This document shows positions 23,906-32,892 of a stretch of DNA of 64,000 bases, one piece after another. The DNA is from Azospirillum ramasamyi (lineage in GTDB: Bacteria > Pseudomonadota > Alphaproteobacteria > Azospirillales > Azospirillaceae). Position 1 is the stretch's first letter. Every line of letters starts with the position of its first letter. The position numbers were made by a program, and so were the translations under genes. The DNA lies in contig NZ_CP029830.1 in assembly GCF_003233655.1 (NCBI RefSeq), positions 670,501-734,500 on the forward strand, written 5' to 3'. Under the pieces are notes generated by a model, which worked only from the letters and a program-made list of their open reading frames with translations, was not told the DNA's origin and ran no database searches.

Positions 23906-24047
23906 CCCTCTCCCACCCCGGGAGAGGGAAGGGGCCCATGCGAAGCATGGGAAGGGTGAGGGCGCCGGCAGGAATTGCGCGCCCTGATCCTTGGATAACC
24001 CCTCAACCGGCCGCTTCGCGGTCCCCCTCTCCCGGGGCGGGAGAGGG
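23906..24047. repeat. Pair of palindromic dispersed repeats
   Basis: CCCTCTCCC-N5-GGGAGAGGG at 23906-23928 and again at 24025-24047, with unrelated sequence between. Same family as 2188-2212. They sit in the 189-base gap between the synthetase and livH, inside the operon, and may tune mRNA stability. Confidence 0.6.
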
Positions 24048-24065
24048 ACAGACAGAGGCCACGCC

Positions 24066-24953
24066 ATGACCCTTCTGTTTCAGCTTCTCGTCAACGGCCT
24101 GATCGTCGGCGCGCTGTATGGCGTGGTCGCCATGTCCTTCGTGCTGATCTACAAGGCCAGCCGCATCGTCAACTTCGCGCAGGGCGAATTCCTGCTGATC
24201 GGCGCCTGGACCTGCTGGTGGCTGCTGACCAGCTGGCAGCTGCCCTTCTGGATCGGCTTCCCGATCACGCTTGTCTTCATGCTGGCCTTCGGCGTCATCC
24301 TGCAGATCGTCGTGCTGAGGCCGATGATCGGCGAGCCGATCATCTCCGTCATCATGGTGACGATCGGCCTCTCCATCGTCTTCCAGGCGGCGATGAAGTG
24401 GATGTTCGGCGTCTTCGCCAAGCCCTTCCCGCCGATCTTCGCCAGCCCCACCGTCAACCTGTTCGGGCTGGAGGTGCAGACCGTCTACGTGATGTCGCTG
24501 GTCATCTCGATCCTGATCATGGCGGGCTTCGGCTGGTTCTTCAAATATTCGCGGACCGGCCTCGCCATGCGGGCCACCGCCTTCGACCAGCAGGTGGCGC
24601 AGTCGCTCGGCATCTCGGTCCGCCACATGTTCGCGATGAGCTGGGCGATCTCGGCCATGGTGTCGGCGGTGGCCGGCGTGACGGTGGGCGTGGTCAACGG
24701 CGTGTCGTCGGCGCTGTCCTTCTTCGGCATCAAGGTGTTCCCGGCGGTGATCCTGGGCGGTCTCGACAGCGTCATCGGCGCGGTGGTCGGCGGCCTGATC
24801 GTCGGCGTGCTGGAGAACATGGCGCACTACCTGGACAGCCAGTGGCTGAACTGGGGCAACATGTACGAGATCGCGCCCTTCTACGTCCTGATCGCCATCC
24901 TGATGATCAAGCCATACGGCCTGTTCGGCACCAAAGACATCGAGCGCGTGTGA
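24066..24953 (+). CDS. livH: ABC transporter permease, LivH type
   Basis: A 295-residue inner-membrane permease with about eight hydrophobic spans. Family marks: NGLIVGALYGVVAMSFVLIY at the N-terminus, IVNFAQGEFLLIGAW, TGLAMRATAFDQQVAQSLGI (the cytoplasmic EAA-like loop), and PAVILGGLDSVIGAVVGGL. It pairs with LivM at 24961. The ATG with AGAGG upstream was chosen; an in-frame start at 23991 would translate the dispersed repeat. Confidence 0.93.
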   Translation: MTLLFQLLVNGLIVGALYGVVAMSFVLIYKASRIVNFAQGEFLLIGAWTCWWLLTSWQLPFWIGFPITLVFMLAFGVILQIVVLRPMIGEPIISVIMVTIGLSIVFQAAMKWMFGVFAKPFPPIFASPTVNLFGLEVQTVYVMSLVISILIMAGFGWFFKYSRTGLAMRATAFDQQVAQSLGISVRHMFAMSWAISAMVSAVAGVTVGVVNGVSSALSFFGIKVFPAVILGGLDSVIGAVVGGLIVGVLENMAHYLDSQWLNWGNMYEIAPFYVLIAILMIKPYGLFGTKDIERV

Positions 24954-24960
24954 GGCCCCC

Positions 24961-26034
24961 ATGGCGAACGTCAGCATCATTCCGAGTGGTGATTTCAAGA
25001 CGTCCTACGGGACCGACACCACCATCTTCCCGACCAAGACCAGCCGCAACTTCGCGATCCTGGGCGTGCTCCTCCTGCTGGCCTGTCCGGCCTTCATGGA
25101 CCGCTACTGGCTCAGCCTGCTGATCCAGATCGGCTATCTCGGCATCGCCGCGCTCGGCCTGAACATCCTGGTCGGCTTTACCGGCCAGATCTCCATCGGC
25201 CATTCCGCCTTCTTCGGCTTCGGCGCCTTCGCCTCGGCCTGGCTCAACAACAGCCTCGGCGTCCCGGTGGCGCTGGCCATCCCGCTGGCGGGTCTCGTCA
25301 CCACCATGGTCGGGCTGCTGTTCGGCATGCCGGCGGCGCGGCTGAAGGGCCTGTACCTCGCCATCGCCACGCTGGCGGCGCAATACATCCTGCAGGACTT
25401 CTTCGCCCGCGCCGACTGGTTCACCGGCGGCACCGCCGGCACCATCGCCGAGCCGCTGACCCTGTTCGGCTTCGCCTTCGACACCGACGAGAGCTATTTC
25501 TACGTCGTGCTGGTGGCGATGGTGGTGATGTTCATCCTGGCCACCAACCTGATGCGGACCCGCGACGGCCGCGCCCTGGTGGCGGTGCGCGACCACTACC
25601 TGTCCGCCGAGATCATGGGCATCAACCTGACGAAGTACCGGACGATGTCCTTCGGCATCTCCGCCTTCTACGCCGGCATCGGCGGCGCCCTCTACGCCCA
25701 TTACCTGCAGTTCGTGTCGGTGGAGGGCTTCACCATCCTCTTCTCGATCCAGTTCCTGGGCATGATCATCATCGGCGGGCTGGGTTCGATCATGGGCACG
25801 CTGATGGGCACCGCCTTCATGGTCTTCCTGCCGGAGGCAATGCAGGCGCTCACCAAGATGGTCAGCGGCACCGCCATCGATACCGCGCTGAACCTGAAGG
25901 ACAACATCGCCTTCCTGCGCGAGATGTCGATCGGCCTCGTCATCATCCTCTTCCTGGTGTTCGAGCCCGACGGGCTGGCCCACCGATGGAAACAGATCAA
26001 GGCCTACTGGAAGCTCTATCCCTTCTCGCACTGA
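24961..26034 (+). CDS. livM: ABC transporter permease, LivM type
   Basis: A 357-residue permease with about ten hydrophobic spans. Typical segments: LGLNILVGFTGQISIGHSAF (about residues 65-85), LKGLYLAIATLAAQYI, GRALVAVRDHYLSAEIMGIN, and FLGMIIIGGLGSIMGT. The N-terminal cytoplasmic tail is longer than average. It begins 7 bases after livH and is followed by the binding-protein gene. Confidence 0.93.
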   Translation: MANVSIIPSGDFKTSYGTDTTIFPTKTSRNFAILGVLLLLACPAFMDRYWLSLLIQIGYLGIAALGLNILVGFTGQISIGHSAFFGFGAFASAWLNNSLGVPVALAIPLAGLVTTMVGLLFGMPAARLKGLYLAIATLAAQYILQDFFARADWFTGGTAGTIAEPLTLFGFAFDTDESYFYVVLVAMVVMFILATNLMRTRDGRALVAVRDHYLSAEIMGINLTKYRTMSFGISAFYAGIGGALYAHYLQFVSVEGFTILFSIQFLGMIIIGGLGSIMGTLMGTAFMVFLPEAMQALTKMVSGTAIDTALNLKDNIAFLREMSIGLVIILFLVFEPDGLAHRWKQIKAYWKLYPFSH

Positions 26035-26086
26035 TCCAGACGCTTTGCCGGTCAACAAACAGAACAGAATGGGGAGTCAACGCACC

Positions 26087-27367
26087 ATGTCGATCAAGAC
26101 CGCGCTCTTCGCCACTTCGGCCCTGCTGCTGGCGACCACCGCCGCCGCTTATGCCGACATCCCGGTCGGCCATCTGGCGGACCAGTCCGGCGCCACCTCC
26201 GACGTCGGCGTGCCCTATGCGCAGGGCGTCGCGGACGCGCTCGCCTACATCAACGCCAATGGCGGCATCAACGGCACCAAGCTGGCGGTCGACAGCGTCG
26301 ACTACGGCTATCAGGCGCCGCGCGCCATCAGCCAGTACAAGAAGTGGTCGTCGGGCAGCAACAAGATCGCCGCCCTCCAGGGTTGGGGCACCGCCGACAC
26401 CGAGGCGCTGACCGGCTTCGTCGGCAAGGACGAGATCCCGGCCTTTTCCGGCTCCTACTCCGGCCACCTGACCGATCCGACCGGCAAGGGCCCGCACGGC
26501 TCCAAGCCGGCGCCCTACAACTTCTTCTACGGCCCGTCCTATTCCGACGCGCTGCGCGGCATGCTGATGTGGGCGGCCGAGGACTGGAAGGCGCAGGGCG
26601 GCCAGGGCAAGCCGAAATACGTCCACATGGGCGCCAACCACCCCTATCCCAACGCGCCGAAGGATGCCGGCGAGCAGCTGGCCAAGGAGCTGGGCTTCGA
26701 CGTCCTGCCGGCCGTGCAGTTCGCCCTGACCCCCGGCGACTACACCGCCCAGTGCCTGACGCTGAAGCAGTCCGGCGTCAACTACGCCTATCTCGGCAAC
26801 ACCGCCGGCTCCAACATCTCGGTGCTGAAGGCCTGCCAGACGGTCGGCGCCAAGGTGCAGTTCATGGGCAATGTCTGGGGCATGGACGAGAACGCCGCCA
26901 AGGCCGCCGGTTCCGCCGCCGACGGCGTGGTGTTCCCGGTGCGCACCGCCGCGACCTGGAACGCCGAGGTTCCGGGCATGAAGACGCTGAAGGACATCTC
27001 GAAGCTGTCCGACGCGGCCGGCACCGCCTATCGTCCGGTTCACTACATGGCCGGCGTCTGCACCGCCTTCTACATGAAGGAGGCGATGGATTGGGCGGCG
27101 GCGAACGGCGGCGTCACCGGCCCGAACATCCGCAAGGCGATGTACCAGAAGAAGGATTGGGTTCCGGCCGGGCTGGAGGGCGTGTGCGTTCCCTCGACCT
27201 GGACCGACGCCGACCACCGCGGCATGACGACGGTCAACATCTACCGCGCCAAGGTCGGCGGCGACACCGGCGGCAGCGTGGACGATCTGGTCAAGGCCGG
27301 CACGATCAAGCTGGAGAAGCTGACCACCGTCGACGTCCCGCGCAAGCCGGAATGGCTGGGCTGGTAA
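26087..27367 (+). CDS. livK: Periplasmic substrate-binding protein, LivK type
   Basis: A 426-residue exported binding protein of the branched-chain type. Sec signal peptide MSIKTALFATSALLLATTAA ending AYA-D at about residue 23. The mature part begins IPVGHLADQSGATSDVGVPY, typical of the aromatic/acyl-acid-associated subgroup rather than true Leu/Ile/Val binders. Three cysteines (about residues 223, 247, 325). GGGGAG precedes the ATG. Being the most abundant component, it is followed by a GC-rich hairpin (27382-27412) that may lower expression of livF. Confidence 0.92.
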   Translation: MSIKTALFATSALLLATTAAAYADIPVGHLADQSGATSDVGVPYAQGVADALAYINANGGINGTKLAVDSVDYGYQAPRAISQYKKWSSGSNKIAALQGWGTADTEALTGFVGKDEIPAFSGSYSGHLTDPTGKGPHGSKPAPYNFFYGPSYSDALRGMLMWAAEDWKAQGGQGKPKYVHMGANHPYPNAPKDAGEQLAKELGFDVLPAVQFALTPGDYTAQCLTLKQSGVNYAYLGNTAGSNISVLKACQTVGAKVQFMGNVWGMDENAAKAAGSAADGVVFPVRTAATWNAEVPGMKTLKDISKLSDAAGTAYRPVHYMAGVCTAFYMKEAMDWAAANGGVTGPNIRKAMYQKKDWVPAGLEGVCVPSTWTDADHRGMTTVNIYRAKVGGDTGGSVDDLVKAGTIKLEKLTTVDVPRKPEWLGW

Positions 27368-27381
27368 GTCCCTGAGTGCCC

Positions 27382-27412
27382 GGCGCCTCCGCCCTTCTCC
27401 GGCGGGGGCGCC
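27382..27412 (+). terminator. Attenuator-like hairpin after livK
   Basis: Stem GGCGCCTCCGCC/GGCGGGGGCGCC (12 bases with one G-T pair) and a 7-base loop, followed by CCCCTTCTTCC. It has no strong T-run. It probably stabilises the livK message or partially terminates before livF. Confidence 0.5.
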
Positions 27413-27441
27413 CCCCTTCTTCCGAACAGTCCAGGTGCCGC

Positions 27442-28305
27442 ATGCTGAACACCGCCACGGCCGCTTCGACCAACGCTCCCGCCCAAGCCGGAATGCCGCC
27501 CGTCACGGCTGCGAAGCGGATGATGCTGTCCGTCAACAACATCGAGGTCGTCTACAACGACGTGATCCTCGTGCTCCGCGGCCTCAGCCTGGAGGTGCCG
27601 GAAGGCGAGATCGTCGCCCTGCTGGGCGCCAACGGCGCCGGCAAGTCGACGACCCTGAAGGCGATCTCCGGCCTGCTGAAGACCGAGGACGGCGAGGTCA
27701 CCCGCGGCGACATCACCTTCGCCGGCGAGCGCATCAACGGCATCGACCCCGACCAGATCGTCCGCAAGGGCATCTTCCAGGTGATGGAGGGGCGGCGTAT
27801 CATCGCCGACATGACCTGCCTGGAGAATTTGCGGCTCGGCGCCTACACCCGCCGCGACGGCGGGGTGAAGGACGACCTGGACATGGTCTTCAGCTATTTC
27901 CCCCGCCTGAAGGAGCGCACCGGCCTTGCCGGCTACCTCTCCGGCGGCGAGCAGCAGATGCTGGCGATCGGCCGCGCGATGATGGCCCGGCCGAAGCTGA
28001 TCCTGATGGACGAGCCCAGCATGGGCCTGTCGCCCCTGATGGTGAAGGAGGTGTTCAGCATCGTCCAGCAGATCAACAAGGATCTTGGCGTCACCATCCT
28101 TCTGGTGGAGCAGAACGCCCGCATGGCGCTGCAGGCCGCGACCCGCGGCTACATCATGGAGAACGGCAAGGTCGTGCTGGACGGCACCGCCGAAGAGCTG
28201 CGCAACAACGAGGACGTGAAGGAATTCTACCTCGGCGGCGGCAACGAAGAGCGCAAGAGCTTCAAGAATCTCAAGAGCTTCAAGCGGCGCAAGCGCTGGA
28301 TTTGA
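27442..28305 (+). CDS. livF: ABC transporter ATPase, LivF type
   Basis: A 287-residue second ATPase of the importer. Walker A LLGANGAGKSTT, FQVMEGRRIIADMT, signature LSGGEQQMLAIGRAMM, Walker B LILMDEPSMGLSP, H-region LLVEQNARMAL. An N-terminal extension of about 27 residues precedes the usual start (MMLSVNNIEVVYNDV), so translation could also begin there. The C-terminus ends in a basic tail (KSFKNLKSFKRRKRW), not usual for LivF. It pairs with LivG at 21052. Confidence 0.92.
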   Translation: MLNTATAASTNAPAQAGMPPVTAAKRMMLSVNNIEVVYNDVILVLRGLSLEVPEGEIVALLGANGAGKSTTLKAISGLLKTEDGEVTRGDITFAGERINGIDPDQIVRKGIFQVMEGRRIIADMTCLENLRLGAYTRRDGGVKDDLDMVFSYFPRLKERTGLAGYLSGGEQQMLAIGRAMMARPKLILMDEPSMGLSPLMVKEVFSIVQQINKDLGVTILLVEQNARMALQAATRGYIMENGKVVLDGTAEELRNNEDVKEFYLGGGNEERKSFKNLKSFKRRKRWI

Positions 28306-28376
28306 CGGGGGTGGCGAGGCGTCGGCTGCCGATGCCGCCACGGCTTTCGCCCCCATCCTGACCCTCCCCGCTCTCA

Positions 28377-28425
28377 GCGGACCTTCGGTCCGCCTGTCGC
28401 GTCAGCACAAAGCGCAGCTTTGTGC
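28377..28425 (+). terminator. Two tandem hairpins between livF and the ligase gene
   Basis: GCGGACC-TTC-GGTCCGC (28377-28393) and GCACAAAGC-GCA-GCTTTGTGC (28405-28425), both perfect stems, no T-run. They occupy the 219-base gap before the last gene of the operon and may be processing or attenuation elements. Confidence 0.5.
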
Positions 28426-28524
28426 GAGAACTGGGCGGGGGCGGGGACTGCCGCCGCTTTCCCGCATCAGCACCTGCTCCCTCCCCCGCGTCACCTCGGC
28501 CGACCCCTGAACGGACGAACGACC

Positions 28525-29754
28525 ATGACCGATTTCTACGACGACCTCGAAACCCGTTCCTCCGACCGGCGCGAGGCCGAGCAGTTCGCGGCGCTGCCCG
28601 CCCATCTGCACCATGCCAGGGACGCCGCCCCTTATTTCCGCCGGCTGCTGGCCGATATCGACCCGTCGGCGATCCACGACCGCGCCTCGCTCGCCACCCT
28701 GCCGGTGACGCGCAAGGCCGACCTGATCGCGCTGCAGCAGGCCGATCCGCCCTTCGGCGGTCTGGCGGCGGTGGAGATCGGGCGGCTGGCCCGCGTCTTC
28801 GCCTCGCCCGGCCCGATCCACGATCCCGAGCCCTACGGCGCCGATCCCTGGCGCAGCGCCCGCGCGCTGTTCGCCGCCGGCTTCCGCGCCGGCGACCTCG
28901 CCCACAACTGCTTCGCCTATCATCTGACTCCCGCCGGCTCGATGTTCGAGACGGGCGCGCACGCCATCGGCTGCGCCGTCATCCCCGCCGGCACCGGCAA
29001 CACCGAGATGCAGGCGCAGGTCGTCGCCAGCCTCAAGCCGCGCGGCTATATCGGCACGCCCGATTTCCTGAAGATCGTCCTGGAGAAGGGCGACGCGCTG
29101 AGGCTCGACGTCTCCTCCATCTGCATCGCCGCCGTGTCGGGCGGTCCCTATCTGCCCGACGCCCGCGCCTTCTACGAGGCGCGCGGGCTGCAGGTCTTCC
29201 AGAGTTACGGCACCGCCGACCTCGGCATCGTCGCCTACGAGACCGCCGCAAGGGCGGGTCTGGTGGTGAACGAGGGATGCATCGTCGAGATCGTCCGCCC
29301 CGGCACCGGCGACCCGGTACCCGACGGCGAGGTGGGCGAGGTGGTGGTGACCATCTTCAACCCGGCCTATCCGCTGATCCGCTTCGCCACCGGCGACCTG
29401 TCGGCCGTCCTGCCCGGACCCAGCCCCTGCGGCCGGACCAACATGCGGCTGAAGGGCTGGATGGGCCGGGCCGACCAGACCACCAAGGTCAAGGGCATGT
29501 TCGTGCATCCCGGACAGGTCGCCGAGGTGCTGCGCCGCCATCCCCAGCTTTCCCGCGGCCGTCTCGTCGTCGGGCGCCAGGATGCCAGCGACACCATGAC
29601 GCTGCGCTGCGAAGCGGAGGAGCCCGCTGACGAACTCGCCGCCGCCATCCGCGAAACGCTGGCCTCGGTCACCAAGCTGAAGGGGGCGGTGGAGTTCGTG
29701 CCGCCGGGCAGCCTGCCCAACGACGGCAAGGTGATCGACGACACGCGGAGCTAG
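28525..29754 (+). CDS. Phenylacetate-CoA ligase family protein (divergent)
   Basis: A 409-residue ANL-superfamily protein of the PaaK/ligase-like type. Seen: HHARDAAPYFRRLL near the N-terminus, FASPGPIHDPEPYG where the SSGTTG P-loop should be (degenerate), FQSYGTADLGIVAYE (A5-like), LIRFATGDLSAVLPG, GRADQTTKVKGMFVHPGQV (hinge), and a C-terminal lid with GKVIDD. Such P-loop-variant members recur in liv-type acyl-acid operons. Whether this one adenylates is uncertain. It could hand substrate to, or proof-read for, the intact synthetase at 21936. The ribosome site is weak, and the gene is separated from livF by two hairpins. Confidence 0.82.
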   Translation: MTDFYDDLETRSSDRREAEQFAALPAHLHHARDAAPYFRRLLADIDPSAIHDRASLATLPVTRKADLIALQQADPPFGGLAAVEIGRLARVFASPGPIHDPEPYGADPWRSARALFAAGFRAGDLAHNCFAYHLTPAGSMFETGAHAIGCAVIPAGTGNTEMQAQVVASLKPRGYIGTPDFLKIVLEKGDALRLDVSSICIAAVSGGPYLPDARAFYEARGLQVFQSYGTADLGIVAYETAARAGLVVNEGCIVEIVRPGTGDPVPDGEVGEVVVTIFNPAYPLIRFATGDLSAVLPGPSPCGRTNMRLKGWMGRADQTTKVKGMFVHPGQVAEVLRRHPQLSRGRLVVGRQDASDTMTLRCEAEEPADELAAAIRETLASVTKLKGAVEFVPPGSLPNDGKVIDDTRS

Positions 29755-29763
29755 AATCCTGCC

Positions 29764-30387
29764 TCAGCACTCCGCATCCGCCGACGGCATCAACTCGTAC
29801 TGCGGCTTGTAGCCGGGCTGCGCGCGGATGCGGTCGGCCCAGGCCTGGACGTTGGGGTAGTCCGTCGCCTCGATGGCGGATTCGTTCAGCAGGTCGATCC
29901 AGGGAAAGGCGAAGATGTCGGCGATGGTCAGCCGTTCGCTCTGGATGAAGCTGTGGCCGGCCAGATGCTCGTCGAACAGCTTCATGCCGCTGGCGGCGGA
30001 GGCGTCGAGCCAGGGCAGGGCGTTGGTGTCGCCGTTGAACTTGCGCACGGCCCGCGCCCGCTGGACCGGCAGAAGCACGTCGGCCAGCCAGCTCAGCCAT
30101 TCGGCGATGCGCAGCTTCTCGGCGTCGTCGCGGCCGCCGAACCGCCCGGTCTGTTCGGCCAGATAGGTCAGGATCACGCTGGATTCGGAAATCGAATGGT
30201 CGCCATGCACCAGCGTCGGCACCCGGCCGAAGCGGTTGATCGCCCGGTATTCCGGCGACTTCTGCTGCCCTGTGCGAAGATCGACATGCCGGTACTGGAA
30301 CGGGATGCCGGCCAGCCGGAAGAACAGTGCCACGCGGGTCGCCGGCTGGGAATTCACGTTGCCGTAGAGGATGAAGGGCGCTGTCAT
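29764..30387 (-). CDS. Glutathione S-transferase family protein
   Basis: A 207-residue GST. Thioredoxin-like N-terminal domain (ILYGNVNSQPATRVALFFRL, INRFGRVPTLVHGDHSISES with the cis-Pro and the Glu-Ser glutathione-binding pair) and a helical C-terminal domain (LTIADIFAFPWIDLL with the N-capping Asp). The start at 30387 has AGGGAG upstream. Substrate unknown. It converges with the CoA-ligase gene, whose stop is only 9 bases away. Confidence 0.9.
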   Translation of the reverse strand: MTAPFILYGNVNSQPATRVALFFRLAGIPFQYRHVDLRTGQQKSPEYRAINRFGRVPTLVHGDHSISESSVILTYLAEQTGRFGGRDDAEKLRIAEWLSWLADVLLPVQRARAVRKFNGDTNALPWLDASAASGMKLFDEHLAGHSFIQSERLTIADIFAFPWIDLLNESAIEATDYPNVQAWADRIRAQPGYKPQYELMPSADAEC

Positions 30388-30723
30388 GATGCTCTGTCTC
30401 CCTGATAAGCGGACCCGGATGGTTCCCCGGATGATCTTGCGGAAGATCGATCCCCGGCTTTGACGGGAGGATGGCCTCAACCGGACCGGTCGCGCCAGTG
30501 GAAAGCGCAGCCCAATATTCATGGCGCTGCTGCGGCAGGTTGCACGGCATAAGTGAAAGCGCCCTTCACCAAAGCCGGGGGCGGCTTGACCGGCGAAACC
30601 AAAAGCCGTAGACACGGAACTCTTTTGTTAAATCCCGCGCGGACATGCCGTGTGCGGTCCCGCGCGCCGGTCTGCGCCGCGGGGTCCGCCATGGGGGCGC
30701 GGAACCAAGGGCCGGATGACGAG
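30388..30723. other. Intergenic region upstream of the CheY-like gene
   Basis: Divergent promoter region of the GST and CheY-like genes. No clear sigma-70 pair or operator was recognised. In-frame upstream starts for the CheY-like gene (30553, 30691) would extend it here. Confidence 0.4.
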
Positions 30724-31116
30724 ATGGTGGTGGATACGGTCGATAGGACCCGGACGATCCTGGTGGTCGAAGACAATGTGCTGATGCGCAAGCTCTTCGT
30801 CCGGTGTCTGGAGGAAGCCGGCTTCGCCGTCGTCGAGGCGTCCGACGCGACCTCCGTCCTGTCTTTGATGCGCGAATCGGCCCCGGATCTCGTGGTGATG
30901 GACATCGTGATGCCCGGCCTGTCGGGGCTGGAGCTGATCAAGCAGATCCGCGCCGATGGCGACCTCGCCCCGACCCCGGTGCTGGCCGTGACCAACCTCG
31001 CCACCCCCGCCGACAAGCGCCGGCTGGCCGAAGCGGGCTTCGACGGCCATGTTTCCAAGCCGATCAAGCCCAAGGAATTCCAGGCCGCCGTCGCCGGTTT
31101 CCTGACCGCCGCCTGA
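30724..31116 (+). CDS. Single-domain response regulator (CheY/DivK-like)
   Basis: A 130-residue receiver domain without output domain. [12 protein letters not shown] near the N-terminus gives the acidic pair, the phospho-acceptor Asp lies in [13 protein letters not shown] (about residue 59), the switch Thr/Ser region is [14 protein letters not shown], and Lys in [12 protein letters not shown]. The start at this ATG gives the normal length; ATGs at 30691 and 30553 are in frame. It has no adjacent kinase and probably works in a phosphorelay or chemotaxis/cell-cycle circuit encoded elsewhere. Confidence 0.85.
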   Translation: MVVDTVDRTRTILVVEDNVLMRKLFVRCLEEAGFAVVEASDATSVLSLMRESAPDLVVMDIVMPGLSGLELIKQIRADGDLAPTPVLAVTNLATPADKRRLAEAGFDGHVSKPIKPKEFQAAVAGFLTAA

Positions 31117-31232
31117 GCGGATTCGGACAGGCGGCGCCCGATTTCAGCGATTTCCGCGAGCGGCATGAGATCCGCCATCCCAGTTCTTGCGTAAGAGCCC
31201 CACTCACACGCAAAAGCGGGGGAGCCGCAACG

Positions 31233-31727
31233 ATGGCGCGTTATCTGGTCACCGGCGGCTGCGGTTTCATCGGCTCGCACCTGATCGAGCGGTTGCTCGC
31301 CGCCGGGCATGAGGTCCGGGTACTTGACGATCCGTCCACGGGCAAGCGCGAGAACCTGCCCCCGGCCGTGCCGGTGACGGTCGGCGACGTCGCCCTGACC
31401 GCGACCGGAAAGCCGGACGAGGCGCTGCTTCTGTACGCGAACGCCGACCGCGTGCGCCTCGATGTCGATTGGCAGCATGTGCGCGACGCCGACATGCAGC
31501 GCATCGCGCGGCTCCGCGGCGTGCAGGAACTTGGCCGCTCCACCAGCCTGACCTGGGGGCTGGAGCGGCGCGAAGTGGATGTCGATGCCGCCCAGCGCGC
31601 CGACGGCCGGCTGGAACCCTTCCATGGCGCACGCTCCCGGCTGGAGGCCGGGCTGGTCCATGACCGGCCGATGCCGCCGATCTGGCGCGCAGCGCCACGG
31701 TGGAAGGCTCCTTGCGCTACACCCTGA
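31233..31727 (+). pseudogene. Chimeric remnant: epimerase N-terminus joined to foreign sequence
   Basis: With a good GGGGAG site, translation begins as an NAD-dependent sugar epimerase ([20 protein letters not shown], Rossmann GxxGxxG intact, then [16 protein letters not shown]). After about residue 52 the sequence stops resembling an epimerase ([20 protein letters not shown]) and continues into unrelated protein that loses frame near 31680. It is too short (164 codons) for an enzyme. I read it as a recombination joint between an epimerase gene and another gene's interior. Confidence 0.65.
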
Positions 31728-32088
31728 ATGCCGCCGGGCCGCTCGCCGGCGTCGCCTATGAGCTGGACGCCGAGTATGTCGGCCATCGCGAGGAACGGCA
31801 GAACGCGGACGGACGGACCTATGTCCCGCTGCCGGCCGCGACGCGCGAGGTCCACGCGCTCCATATCAATGCCGAGGACCATGTTGCCGATTATGTCCGC
31901 TATGCCGCGCAGCTCGGCTACGCCTACGACCGGCGGGGCGCAGCGGGCCGCAGGGCGCGGTTTTCCTGGGTTGGGAGCCGGCGGACTGGCTGGAACCGGA
32001 GATCCGCGCCGCCCATGCCCGTTCCACCGCGCGCGGCACGGCCGGCGCGGTGAACAGCGCGGGTGTCACTCTGGTCCGGCGTTACTGA
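31689..32088 (+). pseudogene. Frame-shifted remnant continuing the foreign sequence
   Basis: Protein-like stretches continue in shifting frames: [20 protein letters not shown] to LGYAYDRRG in one frame (to about 31935), then GAVFLGWEPADWLEPEIRAA to VTLVRRY and a stop at 32086-32088 in another. Read together with 31390-31680 they could be one gene broken by two frameshifts. I do not recognise the family. Confidence 0.5.
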
Positions 32089-32132
32089 CGGTGTGTCAAC
32101 GTCTTCATGGTTGAAGGAAGGGAAACGGCGGA

Positions 32133-32873
32133 ATGGGGATGCGTGACGCGATGGGACCGGCGGCTGTGGGGATGAAAGCCAAGGGAATACGGGCTTGCAG
32201 CGGGCTGCTGCTGGCCGGGCTGCTGCTGTCGGGGTGCAACGTCGGGCAGATCAACAGCCGCGACTTCGCCCAGCCGGGGACCGCGCCGCCGGCCGGCGCC
32301 ACCGTCGCCGTTCTGCCGTTCGAGAACCCGACCAACCACCCCAACGCCGGCCAGATCGCCGCCGACCTCGTCTCCACCGAACTGTACGGCGTCGGCGGCG
32401 TCCGCATGGTGGAGGCCGCGCGCGTGCGCGGCCGCCTGCCGCCAATCCTCTTCCTGCCGCTGTCCGCCGGAGCGCAGGAGGTGCTGCCCACCGACCGCAC
32501 CGATCCCGGCCATCTGCGCCCGCCCTTCCGCGCCTACGAGCCCCCGCCGCCGGGCTACCAGCCGCGCCCGCGCCGCACCGAAAGCCGCCGCGTCTACGCC
32601 CTGCCGCAAGGGCTGAACGGCCTCGCCACCTTCGACCGCACCCTGTCGCAGCTGTGCCGGCGCGGCGCCTTCCTGCAGGAGATCGACGGCCTCTATTGGG
32701 CGGCGACGCCGGATTTCCGCTATGGCGTCGCCTTTTCCGGCGGGGCCAATCTGGTCGATCCGCAGAACAGGCGCCAGCCCGGCAAGGTCTATTTCTTCCG
32801 AAACCAGGACAGCCGCTGCAGCGTCTGGGTCGGCGATCAGGCCAAGCTGATGCCGCATTATATCGGGGGCTGA
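32133..32873 (+). CDS. Lipoprotein, possibly a fusion of two gene fragments
   Basis: A 246-residue product with a strong GGAAGG ribosome site. Signal and lipobox: LLLAGLLLSGC, cysteine near residue 35. Residues about 55-105 match the start of a CsgG/LpoB-type lipoprotein fold (ATVAVLPFENPTNHPNAGQI, VSTELYGVGGVRMVEAARVR). That domain breaks off at RGRL and is followed by what looks like the end of a second signal peptide (ILFLPLSAGAQEVLP), a Pro-rich linker, and an unrecognised domain with a Cys pair. Like the remnants upstream, it may come from a deletion that joined two genes. It may still be expressed. Confidence 0.6.
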   Translation: MGMRDAMGPAAVGMKAKGIRACSGLLLAGLLLSGCNVGQINSRDFAQPGTAPPAGATVAVLPFENPTNHPNAGQIAADLVSTELYGVGGVRMVEAARVRGRLPPILFLPLSAGAQEVLPTDRTDPGHLRPPFRAYEPPPPGYQPRPRRTESRRVYALPQGLNGLATFDRTLSQLCRRGAFLQEIDGLYWAATPDFRYGVAFSGGANLVDPQNRRQPGKVYFFRNQDSRCSVWVGDQAKLMPHYIGG

Positions 32874-32892
32874 AGGGCGGCGCCCGCTCCGG

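Noticed and set aside
23906-24047. CRISPR-like repeats
   Set aside because: Only two short palindromic copies with one irregular spacer and no cas genes; they belong to a dispersed palindrome family.
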